A stretch of DNA of 64,000 nucleotides from Bordetella parapertussis (lineage in GTDB: Bacteria > Pseudomonadota > Gammaproteobacteria > Burkholderiales > Burkholderiaceae_D), in contig CAMBFZ010000007.1 of assembly GCA_945866125.1 (NCBI GenBank), forward strand, positions 62,001 through 126,000. The letters run 5' to 3'. A program made the translations under genes and the position numbers. Every line of letters begins with the position of its first letter. The first letter of the stretch is position 1. The notes beneath the pieces are model-generated. The model saw only the letters and a program-made list of their open reading frames with translations. It was not told where the DNA came from and did no database searches. Shown piece after piece: positions 17,673 to 27,027 of this stretch.

Positions 17673-18926
17673 TCACTGATAGCTACGGGCGTCTTCGATG
17701 ACCTTGCCGTCATTGGGGAGCGTGCCGGCTGCGACAAAGCGAACATCACCGCGCAGTTTGGTGATGTCGCGAATACTTTCCACGATGGCCGCCGATTGCG
17801 CCGCCATCGTGGCCGGATCGCTGACTTCGCAGTGCAGGGTCATCGCATCATTGGCCATTTCACCTGAGACGACCAGGCGTGCTTTCAGGACGGCGGGATG
17901 ACGGCGGACGATCTCGGCCACTTGCGATGGATGCACAAACATCGCACGGATTTTGGTAGTTTGGTCTGCCCGCCCCATCCACCCCTTGATTCGGCTGTTG
18001 GTACGACCGCAGGGCGAGATACCCGGCAAAATCGCCGACATGTCGCCGGTGGCAAACCGAATCAGCGGATAGTGCGTGTTAAATGAAGTGATGACGACTT
18101 CGCCCACTTCGCCCTCGGGTACCGGATCGCCTGTGCCCGGGCGGACGATCTCCAGCAGCAGCGTTTCATCCAGCAGCATCCCGGGATTTAAGACGCCATC
18201 GGTCAACGTTTCGTAAGCGATATTGCCGATGTCAGCCGAGCCATAAGTCTGCAGTACATGGCGCACGCCATGTTCCTGTAGCCAGTTGCGCAGCGAAGGC
18301 GGCAGCGCCTCGGCACCCACCAGGGCTTTCGACACGTTGCTGATGTCGGCGCCCATCTCCAGCGCTTTTTCAATAATAATTTTTAAAAACGAAGGCGTGC
18401 CGGCGTACACGCTTGGACGCAGCAATTGCATGGCTTGCACCTGCATCTCGGTCTGGCCACTGCCGGCCGGTATCACCGGGCAGCGGAGGGCGGCTGCGCC
18501 ACCTTCGACCATTAGACCGGCGGGCGTGAAATGATAAGCAAAGCAATTTTGAATGATCTCACCGCTGCGCACGCCCAGCGCATGGAAAGCACGCGCGTAG
18601 CGCCAGTAATCTTCGCCGCGCCCTTCGGGATCAAAGATCGGGCCGGGCGACATGAAGATACGGCTTAGCTGCGCCGTCGGTGTGCTGTTGAGTCCACCAA
18701 ACGGCAGCGCCGCTTGTTGCAATTCTTTGAGATCGGATTTGCGGGTGACCGGCAGTTGCGCGAGTGCGCCGCGCGAGGTGAGATCACCTGCCGCAACGCC
18801 GCGCAAAATACCTGCCCATCCGGGCGCAGCCTGCGCTTGCCGCACGAGTGCAGGGAGCGCTGTGAGCAAGTCGTGTTCGCGCACAGCGGGGTCGCGTGCT
18901 TCGAGTGCGTCGAATAAATCAGCCAT
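17673..18926 (-). CDS. Phenylacetate-CoA ligase-like AMP-forming enzyme
   Basis: A 417-residue adenylate-forming CoA ligase of the PaaK type. The AMP-binding region shows LQTYGSADIGNIAYET near residue 230, and the C-terminal lid has GWMGRADQTTKIRAMFVHPSQV. The usual glycine-rich P-loop of PaaK (SSGTTG) appears replaced by SRIFMSPGPIFDPEG, so activity or nucleotide handling may differ. The ATG at 18926 has AGGA upstream; an in-frame TTG at 18938 is less likely. It is the last gene of the operon starting with the AMP-ligase at 26041. Substrate is probably an aromatic or branched acid imported by the adjacent Liv transporter. Confidence 0.82.
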   Translation of the reverse strand: MADLFDALEARDPAVREHDLLTALPALVRQAQAAPGWAGILRGVAAGDLTSRGALAQLPVTRKSDLKELQQAALPFGGLNSTPTAQLSRIFMSPGPIFDPEGRGEDYWRYARAFHALGVRSGEIIQNCFAYHFTPAGLMVEGGAAALRCPVIPAGSGQTEMQVQAMQLLRPSVYAGTPSFLKIIIEKALEMGADISNVSKALVGAEALPPSLRNWLQEHGVRHVLQTYGSADIGNIAYETLTDGVLNPGMLLDETLLLEIVRPGTGDPVPEGEVGEVVITSFNTHYPLIRFATGDMSAILPGISPCGRTNSRIKGWMGRADQTTKIRAMFVHPSQVAEIVRRHPAVLKARLVVSGEMANDAMTLHCEVSDPATMAAQSAAIVESIRDITKLRGDVRFVAAGTLPNDGKVIEDARSYQ

Positions 18927-18955
18927 AACATCCTGCAAAAAAAGGGGGAGAAAAA

Positions 18956-19807
18956 TTAGGCCAGCCAGCGTTTGCGGCGGCGATAAAACTTCATGTCGCG
19001 AAAGCTCTTGCGGCCCGCGCCTGAGACACCAAGGTAAAACTCCTTGACGTCTTCGTTGCTGGCAAGTTCAGCGGCTTTGCCTTCCATGACCACGCGGCCA
19101 TTTTCAAGGATGTAGCCAAAGTCAGCGTAGCGCAGTGCGACGGTAGTGTTTTGTTCGGCGAGCAAAAAAGACACCTGCTCGGTGCTGTTGAGATCTTTGA
19201 CGATCTCAAAAATCTCTTCAACAATTTGCGGCGCCAATCCCATTGAGGGTTCGTCGAGCAAAATCATCGAGGGCTTGGCCATGAGGGCGCGACCGATTGC
19301 GCACATCTGCTGCTCACCGCCAGAGGTATAGCCGGCCTGCGAACTACGGCGCTGCTTCAAACGCGGGAAGTAGTGATACACCTTCTCGAGCGCCTCTTTC
19401 AATTCGCTGCGGCTGATGTTGCGCGTGTAGGCACCGGTTAATAAATTTTCTTCAATCGTCAGATGGCCGAAGCAATGCCGGCCTTCCATCACTTGCGACA
19501 GACCGCGCTTGACCAAGGCATTGGGCGTCATCTGATCGATACGCTCACCCTTGAATTCAACGCTACCCTTGGTGACATCACCACGCTCACCACGCAAGAG
19601 CGTCGAAATCGATTTGAGTGTGGTGGACTTACCAGCACCGTTGGCACCCATGAGCGCAACGATTTTCCCTTTTGGAACCGACAGTGAGACGCCTTTCAAC
19701 ACCAGAATCACATGGTCATAAATGACTTCGATATTGTTGACAGCAAGGATGGCTTCAGTTGCGGTCGTGGCAGTCGTGGCAGTCGTGGCGTTCATGGCAG
19801 AGTGCAT
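18956..19807 (-). CDS. livF: Branched-chain amino acid-type ABC transporter ATPase (LivF)
   Basis: Cytoplasmic ATPase of a Liv-type importer. Walker A is GANGAGKSTTLK, signature motif SGGEQQMCAIGRALM, Walker B MILLDEPSMGLAP, and the LivF-specific 'LLAEQN' switch region is present. The start is uncertain: ATG 19807 (283 residues) or ATG 19795 (MNATTATTATT). Directly after the second ATG the DNA holds a nine-base unit (GCCACGACT) repeated three times, giving a Thr-Ala-Thr leader not found in typical LivF. The C-terminal tail beyond the ABC domain (FRDMKFYRRRKRW) is longer than in E. coli LivF, as seen in aromatic-acid-associated Liv systems. Confidence 0.9.
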   Translation of the reverse strand: MHSAMNATTATTATTATEAILAVNNIEVIYDHVILVLKGVSLSVPKGKIVALMGANGAGKSTTLKSISTLLRGERGDVTKGSVEFKGERIDQMTPNALVKRGLSQVMEGRHCFGHLTIEENLLTGAYTRNISRSELKEALEKVYHYFPRLKQRRSSQAGYTSGGEQQMCAIGRALMAKPSMILLDEPSMGLAPQIVEEIFEIVKDLNSTEQVSFLLAEQNTTVALRYADFGYILENGRVVMEGKAAELASNEDVKEFYLGVSGAGRKSFRDMKFYRRRKRWLA

Positions 19808-19894
19808 TTTCAATACGGTCAAAGTGAGGGGCGTCGCGTCGTCCAGGTCACTGTCACCCCAACCCAAGCCGGAGCGACAGTGACCTTGGCCGGT

Positions 19895-21193
19895 TTACTT
19901 CAAACAGCCCGGTGTAATGCCTTTTTCTTTCGCATACGCGGCAGAGGATTCTTCAGCGAGCTTGCGGACCAAGGCCTTATCGCCTGAGATCCAGGTTTTT
20001 GACAGGGCCACCCACTGCTTGCCATCCCACTGCTGTACCTTGACCGCGCCGGAGCCTTCATGGTCATCGCACGAGGTTTTAATCGGTGGAAACATATCAA
20101 AGACACCCAGTGCTTTCTGACGCGCGCCATCGATGTTGAGATTTTCCAGACCCCAGCGCATCTGCTCGCCCGTAATCACTTTGCCTTTGCCATATTTGCC
20201 CTGTGCGTTACGGATTGCTTCGACCATCATCACGCCAGCGGCAATGCCGCGCATGTGGAAGGCATTGCCCACGCGTTCTTTATCAGACAGGTTGCCCTTG
20301 CCAGCGCTGTAGACCTTGTTGCGGATTTCATCGAGCACGGGAAAATTGCCCGGTGTGGTGAAGGTCATCGTGGTATAGCCTTTGGCGGCATCGCCTGCTG
20401 GTTCGGTATCTTCTTCCGAACCCGCCCACCAGACACCGAGAATTTTCTCGCGCGGGAATCCATTACGCTGTGCTGTCTTCAGGCCCACTGCGCTCATCAC
20501 CCCGAAGGTCCACATGATCACGTAGTCCGGATTAGCCTGACGAATTTGCAGCCATTGTGATTGCTGCTCATTGCCGGGTGGCGCCACCGGGATTTTGATC
20601 AGCTCAAAGCCATACTTGGCGGCTTCGACTTCGAGCACTGGCAGCGGCTCTTTGCCGTAGGCTGAATCGTGATATAGATGGACGATTTTTTTGCCCTTGA
20701 GTTTATCCATGCCGCCAGATTTTTCGCCCAGATAATGCACCATCGCTGCGGCCTGATTCCAATACGTTGTCAGCAACGGAAATACATACGGAAAAACTTT
20801 GCCGTTAGCGGCGTCGGAGCGGCCGTAACCTAACGTCGTCATCGGGATTTTGTCAGCCGCTACGCGGTCAAGAATGCCGTAGGCGATGCCGGTTGAAAGT
20901 GGCTCGACGATGGTTGCGCCGCCGTTTTTACTTTTCAGGCGCTCGTAGCATTCGACACCACGTGAGGCGTTGTATTCGGTTTCGCATTCTTCCCAGACCA
21001 GCTTGACCCCACTGATGCCACCGTTCATGTTGACCAGATTCATGTAGTCGATCACACCGCCATAAAAGCCCGAGCCGCCGGCTGCATACGGGCCGACGCG
21101 ATAGGACAGCATGGGAATAAACTGCTGAGACCACGCAACACTGGCGGCGCTGAGCAATGCTGCGCCGAGTAAGACAGACTTAAGTAATTTCAT
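19895..21193 (-). CDS. Liv-type ABC transporter periplasmic substrate-binding protein
   Basis: A 432-residue periplasmic type I binding protein. A clear signal peptide ends at about residue 23 (LLSAASVAWSQQ). The following YAAGGSGFYGGVIDYMNLVNMNGGISG and YHDSAYGKEPLPVLE blocks match Liv/amide-binding proteins. The ATG at 21193 has an excellent AGGAGGAG ribosome site; the longer open frame is not used. It lies between livM and livF in the same operon. Such binding proteins beside CoA ligases often bind aromatic or branched carboxylic acids rather than leucine; the ligand is not readable from sequence. Confidence 0.93.
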   Translation of the reverse strand: MKLLKSVLLGAALLSAASVAWSQQFIPMLSYRVGPYAAGGSGFYGGVIDYMNLVNMNGGISGVKLVWEECETEYNASRGVECYERLKSKNGGATIVEPLSTGIAYGILDRVAADKIPMTTLGYGRSDAANGKVFPYVFPLLTTYWNQAAAMVHYLGEKSGGMDKLKGKKIVHLYHDSAYGKEPLPVLEVEAAKYGFELIKIPVAPPGNEQQSQWLQIRQANPDYVIMWTFGVMSAVGLKTAQRNGFPREKILGVWWAGSEEDTEPAGDAAKGYTTMTFTTPGNFPVLDEIRNKVYSAGKGNLSDKERVGNAFHMRGIAAGVMMVEAIRNAQGKYGKGKVITGEQMRWGLENLNIDGARQKALGVFDMFPPIKTSCDDHEGSGAVKVQQWDGKQWVALSKTWISGDKALVRKLAEESSAAYAKEKGITPGCLK

Positions 21194-21222
21194 ATGCTCC
21201 TCCTGTTTGACCAAATAAACGA

Positions 21223-22281
21223 TTAATGCGGGAATGGCCAGAGCCGTAGTTTTTCTTTGGCGATCTGCCACAGCCTTGCCAATCCATGCGGCTCGACGAT
21301 CAGAAAGAAAATAATCAGCGCGCCGAATACCATCAATTCCAAATTCGAGGCCACATGTGTAGGCATCGCCATCGCATGCGCCAAAATATTCAGCACCACC
21401 GGCAAGAGCACGATAAAAGCCGCGCCTAAAAAAGACCCCATGATGGAGCCCAGCCCACCAATGATCACCATGAATAAAATCCGGAACGACAAATCAAGAC
21501 TGTAGGCTTCTGGTTCCACTGTGCCCAGATACGCATACGCATACAGAGCACCGGCCACGCCGCAATAAAAAGAGCTGACAGCGAACGCTAAGAGCTTCGT
21601 ACGCATGAGTCGAATGCCAATAACTTCGGCGGCCACATCCATGTCGCGCACAGCCATCCAGGAGCGGCCCACATTGGAGCGCACCATGTTTTTTGCCAGC
21701 AGCGCCATGACGCTCACAATCGCCAGCACCAGACAATATTTTGCTGCCGGGGACTCGAACTGGTAGCCCAGTATCTGCATCTTCTGCGCTGTGATCACAC
21801 CCGAAGAGCTGTAGTTGGTGAACCACTGCACCTTGGTCAGAGCCCACACCACAAAAAACTGCGTTGCCAAGGTAGAGGCGGCCAGATAAAAGCCGCGAAT
21901 GCGCAGCGAAGGCAGGCCAAATGCGATGCCGACCATGGCTGCACACAAGCCGCCAAGAATAAACGCTAGCAGCAAAGGAAGACCCGGCACCCGCAACACA
22001 AAGTTATAGGACGCAAATGCACCCACGGCCATAAAGGCCGCTGACCCCAGAGACAACTGACCCGCGTAACCAGTGAGGATGTTGAGCCCTAGCGCGGCCA
22101 GTGAAAAAATCAGAAACGGGATCAGAATCGCCGAGAAAAAATAATTCGATGCCACCTGCGGCACGACGATAAAGGCCGTTATCAATAACAAGGCAATGCC
22201 GATCCGATCTTGCCGGATGGGGAACAGTTGGCCATCGGCCGGATAGCTTGATTTGAATTGTCCTGCTTCGCGGTAAAACAT
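21223..22281 (-). CDS. livM: Liv-type ABC transporter permease (LivM)
   Basis: Inner-membrane permease of 352 residues with about nine hydrophobic helices and the LivM core LGLNILTGYAGQLSLGSAAFMAVGAF and FSILFMVIIGGLGSIMGSFLGAAF-like region (RILFMVIIGGLGS). The start is ATG 22281 with AGGATC upstream rather than the longer frame reaching 22497. Upstream gap to livH is 22 bases. It pairs with LivH to form the translocation channel. Confidence 0.92.
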   Translation of the reverse strand: MFYREAGQFKSSYPADGQLFPIRQDRIGIALLLITAFIVVPQVASNYFFSAILIPFLIFSLAALGLNILTGYAGQLSLGSAAFMAVGAFASYNFVLRVPGLPLLLAFILGGLCAAMVGIAFGLPSLRIRGFYLAASTLATQFFVVWALTKVQWFTNYSSSGVITAQKMQILGYQFESPAAKYCLVLAIVSVMALLAKNMVRSNVGRSWMAVRDMDVAAEVIGIRLMRTKLLAFAVSSFYCGVAGALYAYAYLGTVEPEAYSLDLSFRILFMVIIGGLGSIMGSFLGAAFIVLLPVVLNILAHAMAMPTHVASNLELMVFGALIIFFLIVEPHGLARLWQIAKEKLRLWPFPH

Positions 22282-22303
22282 AGTGATCCTTAAATGCCAG
22301 ACA

Positions 22304-23206
22304 TCAAATACGCCGAATAATTTTTTCGCCGAACAGGCCTTCAGGCCGCACGAGCAAAAACAAGAGCGCAAACACATACGGGAACCAGCCCTCGATACCG
22401 CCCCCGACAAAGGGCCCGAGATAGACTTCGGCGAGTTTTTCGGAAGACCCAATAATGAGGCCGCCGATAATGGCGCCCGGCACCGAAGTGAAGCCACCGA
22501 GAATGAGCACCGGCAGCGCCTTCAAGGCCACGAAGGTGAGCGAGAACTGCACGCCATTGCGCGAACCCCACAACAGACCGGCCACCATCGCAACGAAGCC
22601 TGCGACCGCCCAGACGATGGCCCAAATCTGCTGCAGCGGAATACCCACGGCAAGTGCGGCCTGATGATCGTCAGCCACGGCGCGTAGTGCGCGGCCGATT
22701 TTGGTTTTTGAAAAAAACAGTGCCAGACACGTGACGAGCAGCGCGCAGATACAAGCAGCGACGACATCGAATTTGGAGACCATGATGTTGAAATTGGTCA
22801 GCAAGCTCTCGATCGGCACATCTTCAATGCCCAGATCAAGACGTTGTACTTGCGAGCCCCACAGCAGCTGCGCCATGCCTTCAATAAAAAACGTCAGGCC
22901 GATGGTGGCCATGAAAAGCGAAATCTCAGGCTGGTTCACCAGCGGGCGCAGCACGATACGCTCAATGGCGATGCCCAAGACAGCCATGACGGCGATGGTG
23001 GCGAAGATGGCCAGCCATAACGGCCAGCCCCATTGGTTGACGAGCGAGACGCAGGTGAGCGCCGCAAAAAAAACCATCGCGCCTTGGGCGAAGTTAAATA
23101 CACCCGAGGCTTTGTAGATCAGTACAAAGCCTAAGGCGACCAGCGCGTACATGACGCCGGAGAGTAGGCCGCCGATTAAGACTTCAAAGAAAAAATTGAT
23201 GTTCAT
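22304..23206 (-). CDS. livH: Liv-type ABC transporter permease (LivH)
   Basis: Inner-membrane permease of 300 residues with the LivH-type N-terminus (EVLIGGLLSGVMYALVALGF) and the motif YKASGVFNFAQGAMVFF that is characteristic of the family. Eight or so hydrophobic helices run through the protein, ending in FALLFLLVRPEGLFGEK. It lies 67 bases downstream of livG and 22 bases upstream of livM in the same operon. Confidence 0.93.
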   Translation of the reverse strand: MNINFFFEVLIGGLLSGVMYALVALGFVLIYKASGVFNFAQGAMVFFAALTCVSLVNQWGWPLWLAIFATIAVMAVLGIAIERIVLRPLVNQPEISLFMATIGLTFFIEGMAQLLWGSQVQRLDLGIEDVPIESLLTNFNIMVSKFDVVAACICALLVTCLALFFSKTKIGRALRAVADDHQAALAVGIPLQQIWAIVWAVAGFVAMVAGLLWGSRNGVQFSLTFVALKALPVLILGGFTSVPGAIIGGLIIGSSEKLAEVYLGPFVGGGIEGWFPYVFALLFLLVRPEGLFGEKIIRRI

Positions 23207-23273
23207 GCTGGCGCTTTCTGATTGCTAAATATCGCTGCGGTGCTGCATCGTTTGGCCTTGCTGCGGACACCAC

Positions 23274-24086
23274 TTAATGCGCCACACCCAGATACGCGTT
23301 AATCACATCCTGGTTGCTACGCACCGCCTCTGGCGTGCCATCGCCGATTTTTTTGCCATAGTCCAGCACCACCACACGGTCCGAGATGTCCATCACCACG
23401 CCCATGTCGTGTTCAATCAAAACAATGGTGGTACCAAACTGTCCGTTTACATCCAAAATGAAGCGGCACATGTCCTGCTTTTCTTCGACGTTCATACCGG
23501 CCATGGGCTCATCGAGCAGCAAAATTTGCGGTTCGGCCGCGAGGGCGCGCCCGAGTTCGACGCGCTTTTGCAAACCATACGGCAGTCGTCCCACCGGCGT
23601 CTTGCGAATAGGCTGAATCTCCAGAAAATCAATAATTTCTTCGACCTTGACCCGATGCGCAATTTCTTCGGCGCGCGCCGGTCCCAGATGCAACGCCTGC
23701 AATAGAAAATTACTGTGCATTTTCAAATTGCGACCGGTCATGATGTTGTCGAGCACGCTCATGCCTTTGAACAGCGCAATGTTTTGAAAGGTGCGCGCAA
23801 TACCGCTTTTGGCCGCGGCATAGGTATTCATATCTTTCAAATGCTGGCCGCGATAAATGATCTCGCCCTGCTGCGGCCGGTACACGCCATTGATCACATT
23901 GAGCATGGAACTCTTGCCCGCGCCGTTGGGGCCGATGATGGCGCGAATCTCGTGCTCGCGCACATCGAAAGAAATATCAGTGAGTGCCTTGACGCCGCCA
24001 AAGGCAAGCGAGATATGGCGCAGATCCAGAATGACGTCGCCGATCTTGCGATCGTCTTTGGTAGGGGTGTCGTTGATCGTGTTCAT
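23274..24086 (-). CDS. livG: Liv-type ABC transporter ATPase (LivG)
   Basis: Second cytoplasmic ATPase of the importer, 270 residues. Walker A is GPNGAGKSSMLN, signature GRLPYGLQKRVELGRALA, Walker B ILLLDEPMAGMN, and the H-loop VLIEHDMGVVM is intact; the Gly-His-Asp order is typical of LivG. The ATG overlaps the upstream CoA ligase stop by four bases (24083-24086), so ligase and transporter are translationally coupled, supporting a joint role in acid uptake and activation. Confidence 0.93.
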   Translation of the reverse strand: MNTINDTPTKDDRKIGDVILDLRHISLAFGGVKALTDISFDVREHEIRAIIGPNGAGKSSMLNVINGVYRPQQGEIIYRGQHLKDMNTYAAAKSGIARTFQNIALFKGMSVLDNIMTGRNLKMHSNFLLQALHLGPARAEEIAHRVKVEEIIDFLEIQPIRKTPVGRLPYGLQKRVELGRALAAEPQILLLDEPMAGMNVEEKQDMCRFILDVNGQFGTTIVLIEHDMGVVMDISDRVVVLDYGKKIGDGTPEAVRSNQDVINAYLGVAH

Positions 24087-26041
24087 GCTGCCTGCTTTGT
24101 CGCGCTGAAGCTGGTTGCGTCACGGATGACGAGGTCAGCGCTCACGATGCCCTGGCGACCGTCTTCAAACTTGACCTGTGTCTCGATAAACTGATGGCTG
24201 CGTCCTGCGTACAGCGCATCAATAAGTACTGCGTATTTTTCGGCAATGAAGCCGCGTCTTACTTTGCGTGTGCGGGTCAATTCATCGTCATCCGGATCGA
24301 GCTCTTTGTGCAGCACCAGAAAGCGATGAATCTGCGAGCCTGCCAGTAAGGTATCGTGCGCCAGGTCGGCATTGACCTTCTCGACGCAGTCAGCCACCAG
24401 ATCCAACACGGCCGGCTGGCCGGCCAGATCCGCGTAGCCACTGTAGGCAATATTGCGGCGCTCGGCCCAGTTGCCCACGGCTTCCATATCGATGCAGACG
24501 AAGGCGTTGCAGGTGCTGCGGCCATCGCCGAAGGCAACCGCTTCTTTGATAAAAGGGAAAAACTTTAATTTGTTTTCGATGTATTTCGGCGCAAACAAAC
24601 TGCCGTCCGCCATTTTGCCGACGTCTTTGGCGCGGTCGATAATTTTCAGGTGGCCGTCGCTATCGAAAAACCCGGCGTCACCCGTATGAAAATATCCTTG
24701 CGCATCAATCGCCTCGGCCGTCGCGTCCGGGCGCTTGTAATAACCCTGCATCAATCCGGGTGAACGTACCAGCACTTCACCGCTGTCGGCAATGATGACT
24801 TCAACGCCCGCCATCGGCCGACCAACCGTGTCGAGCTTGACATCGCCCGAGCGTTGCATGCAGACCGTCACACAGGTCTCAGTCATGCCGTAGAGTTGTT
24901 TGAGATTGATGCCGATTGAACGATAGAAATCAAACAGATCCGGCCCGATCGCTTCGCCGCCTGTGTACGCCACGCTAATGCGCGACATGCCGAGCACGTT
25001 TTTGAGCGGACCATAAATGACCAGCTCACCGATTGCGTAGAGCAGCCGGTCTGTCAGGCCGACGCTGCCTTTGCCATCGAGCAGAGCCAGACCCGCGCGG
25101 CGCGCCACGCCCATAAAATAATGAAACAGGCGGCGCTTGATCCAGCTCGCGTCTTCGATACGGATCATCACTTGCGTGAGAATGTTTTCGTACACACGCG
25201 GCGGCCCAAAATAATAGGTGGGGCCGATCTCGCGCAAATCCGTCATCACCGTGGCACCAGATTCCGGGCAATTGAGGCAAAAGCCAACAATGTGCGAAAG
25301 CCCGAATGAATACAGAAAATCACCCACCCAGGCCAGCGGCAGGTAACACAGCAATTCCTGATCCGGGGTGAGCTGATCAAATTCGGCTAAGGTGCGGCCG
25401 GTGGCGATCATCGCGGCGTGGGTGTGGCAGACGCCCTTGGGTTTGCCCGTCGTGCCGGAGGTGTAGAGGATGACAGCGATGTCGTCGGACGAGCCGGCGG
25501 CGATGGCCTCGGCAAAAAACCCCGGATGTTGCGCATCATAGGCGCGACCAAGCGCCTGCACGCTGGCAAAGGAGCGTACCGCGGACTGGGTGTAATTGCG
25601 CATGCCGCGCTCGTCGTCATAGACGATATGGCCAATGCTGGGGACGGTTTCTTTGATCTCGAGCAGCTTGTCGACCTGCTCCTGATTTTCGACAATCGCA
25701 AAATCAATTTCGGCGTTTTCCAACACAAACGCCATGTCGGCGGCCGGCGCATCCTGATACAGCGGCACGGCGACGCCACCCAAGGCTTGGGCAGCCGACA
25801 TGGCCCAATAAAGACGGGGCCGGTTGTCGCCGACTACGGCTAGGTTCATGCCACGCTTAAAACCCAGTGCCGCCAGGCCGCAGGCCAGCGCGCGAACTTC
25901 CTCTGCCACTTGCGACCAGGTTGTGGTTTGCCAGATGCCCAGATATTTTTCACGAAATGCCGGGTGCCCGGGCCGGGTCTGTGCGTGTTGCATTAACAAG
26001 CGCGGAAACGTCTCCGCGCTTGCCTTGTTCGTCTCCACCAT
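24083..26041 (-). CDS. Long-chain fatty acid/aryl-CoA ligase (AMP-binding)
   Basis: A 652-residue AMP-forming acyl-CoA synthetase. P-loop motif ILYTSGTTGKPKGVCHTH lies near residue 190, the A5-type motif YGMTETC near residue 390, and the catalytic-loop block GYFHTGDAGFFDSDGHLKIIDRAKD near residue 445. The long-chain synthetase layout with a C-terminal extension is present. It is first in the operon with livG-H-M-binding protein-livF and the PaaK-like gene, and divergent from a Crp/Fnr regulator. The substrate is inferred to be the ligand of the transporter. Confidence 0.9.
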   Translation of the reverse strand: MVETNKASAETFPRLLMQHAQTRPGHPAFREKYLGIWQTTTWSQVAEEVRALACGLAALGFKRGMNLAVVGDNRPRLYWAMSAAQALGGVAVPLYQDAPAADMAFVLENAEIDFAIVENQEQVDKLLEIKETVPSIGHIVYDDERGMRNYTQSAVRSFASVQALGRAYDAQHPGFFAEAIAAGSSDDIAVILYTSGTTGKPKGVCHTHAAMIATGRTLAEFDQLTPDQELLCYLPLAWVGDFLYSFGLSHIVGFCLNCPESGATVMTDLREIGPTYYFGPPRVYENILTQVMIRIEDASWIKRRLFHYFMGVARRAGLALLDGKGSVGLTDRLLYAIGELVIYGPLKNVLGMSRISVAYTGGEAIGPDLFDFYRSIGINLKQLYGMTETCVTVCMQRSGDVKLDTVGRPMAGVEVIIADSGEVLVRSPGLMQGYYKRPDATAEAIDAQGYFHTGDAGFFDSDGHLKIIDRAKDVGKMADGSLFAPKYIENKLKFFPFIKEAVAFGDGRSTCNAFVCIDMEAVGNWAERRNIAYSGYADLAGQPAVLDLVADCVEKVNADLAHDTLLAGSQIHRFLVLHKELDPDDDELTRTRKVRRGFIAEKYAVLIDALYAGRSHQFIETQVKFEDGRQGIVSADLVIRDATSFSATKQAA

Positions 26042-26202
26042 CTGCTGCCTCGCTCGTTATTATGTAAAGTTCCCGCCCGGGCCTGATTCTGCCCGCAAGC
26101 GTCGCACTTTTTTGTGCAATCATAACGGCCTTATTTGTTGCCGGGTGTCATTTGCCGGACATTTGCCCACATTTCAATATTGCACTGCACCACGCAAAAT
26201 TC

Positions 26203-26883
26203 ATGTCTCTGATGCGCCCTGTTTTGTCTGCTGCGTTGGCTCAAACTTTATGGGCGCGGTGTTTGTCGTCTGAGCAACTCGCGCGGGTGACGCAGGAAAC
26301 CACCGAGCGTTTTATTCAAGCCGGCGCCTATGTGTGTAAAAAAGGCGATCCAGTCGAGCATTGGATGGGTGTGACCGACGGGCTCTTAAAGATGAGCAGT
26401 GTCTCGCCCGAGGGCAAGGCGGTGACGTTCACCGGCATGCTTGCCGGTGGTTGGTTTGGCGAGGGGTCCTTGCTCAAGACCGAAGTACGCCGTTATGACG
26501 TGGTGGCGCTGCGCGACAGTCATGTGGCTTTCATGCCGCGGGCCACGTTTACCTGGCTGCTCGATACCAGCATTGCCTTCAATCGTTTTTTACTGACGCA
26601 GTTAAACGCCCGGCTTGGTTTGTTCATTGCGCTGGTTGAATATGACCGCATGCTGGACACCGATGCGCGGGTGGCGCGTTGTCTGGCGTCCTTGTTTCAT
26701 CCTGATTTAAGTCCGGCCAGCAGCCTGCAACTGCAGATTTCGCAAGAAGAAATTGGCTATCTCTGCAGCACCTCACGACAACGCGCCAATCAAGCATTGC
26801 AGGTGCTGGAAAAGGCAAGACTGCTGCAGCTTGATTATGGCGGTCTGACGATTTTGGATCTGGACGGCTTGCGGCAGTTTTAA
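26203..26883 (+). CDS. Crp/Fnr-family transcriptional regulator
   Basis: A 226-residue regulator: cyclic-nucleotide-binding-like beta-roll at the N-terminus (VCKKGDPVEHWMGVTDGLLKMSSVSPEGK; GGWFGEGSLLK) and a C-terminal winged helix (SQEEIGYLCSTSRQRANQALQVLEKARLL). No Cys cluster typical of Fnr is visible, so the effector could be cAMP or another small ligand. The ATG at 26203 is preferred to an upstream in-frame TTG at 26152. It is divergent from the CoA-ligase/Liv operon with ~160 bases between the start codons and is the natural candidate for its regulator. Confidence 0.88.
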   Translation: MSLMRPVLSAALAQTLWARCLSSEQLARVTQETTERFIQAGAYVCKKGDPVEHWMGVTDGLLKMSSVSPEGKAVTFTGMLAGGWFGEGSLLKTEVRRYDVVALRDSHVAFMPRATFTWLLDTSIAFNRFLLTQLNARLGLFIALVEYDRMLDTDARVARCLASLFHPDLSPASSLQLQISQEEIGYLCSTSRQRANQALQVLEKARLLQLDYGGLTILDLDGLRQF

Positions 26884-27027
26884 CGGCCCGCATTGCCCGT
26901 CTTAGCGTTGCCGCTCTTTCTTTCGCGCACGCGCGCGGAACTGCGCCCACTTCATACGGTCAACTTCTAGGCAACGCAACCGCGTTGGCTGTGTTGTCGT
27001 GCCTTCTGAAAATAAACATCGAGACTC

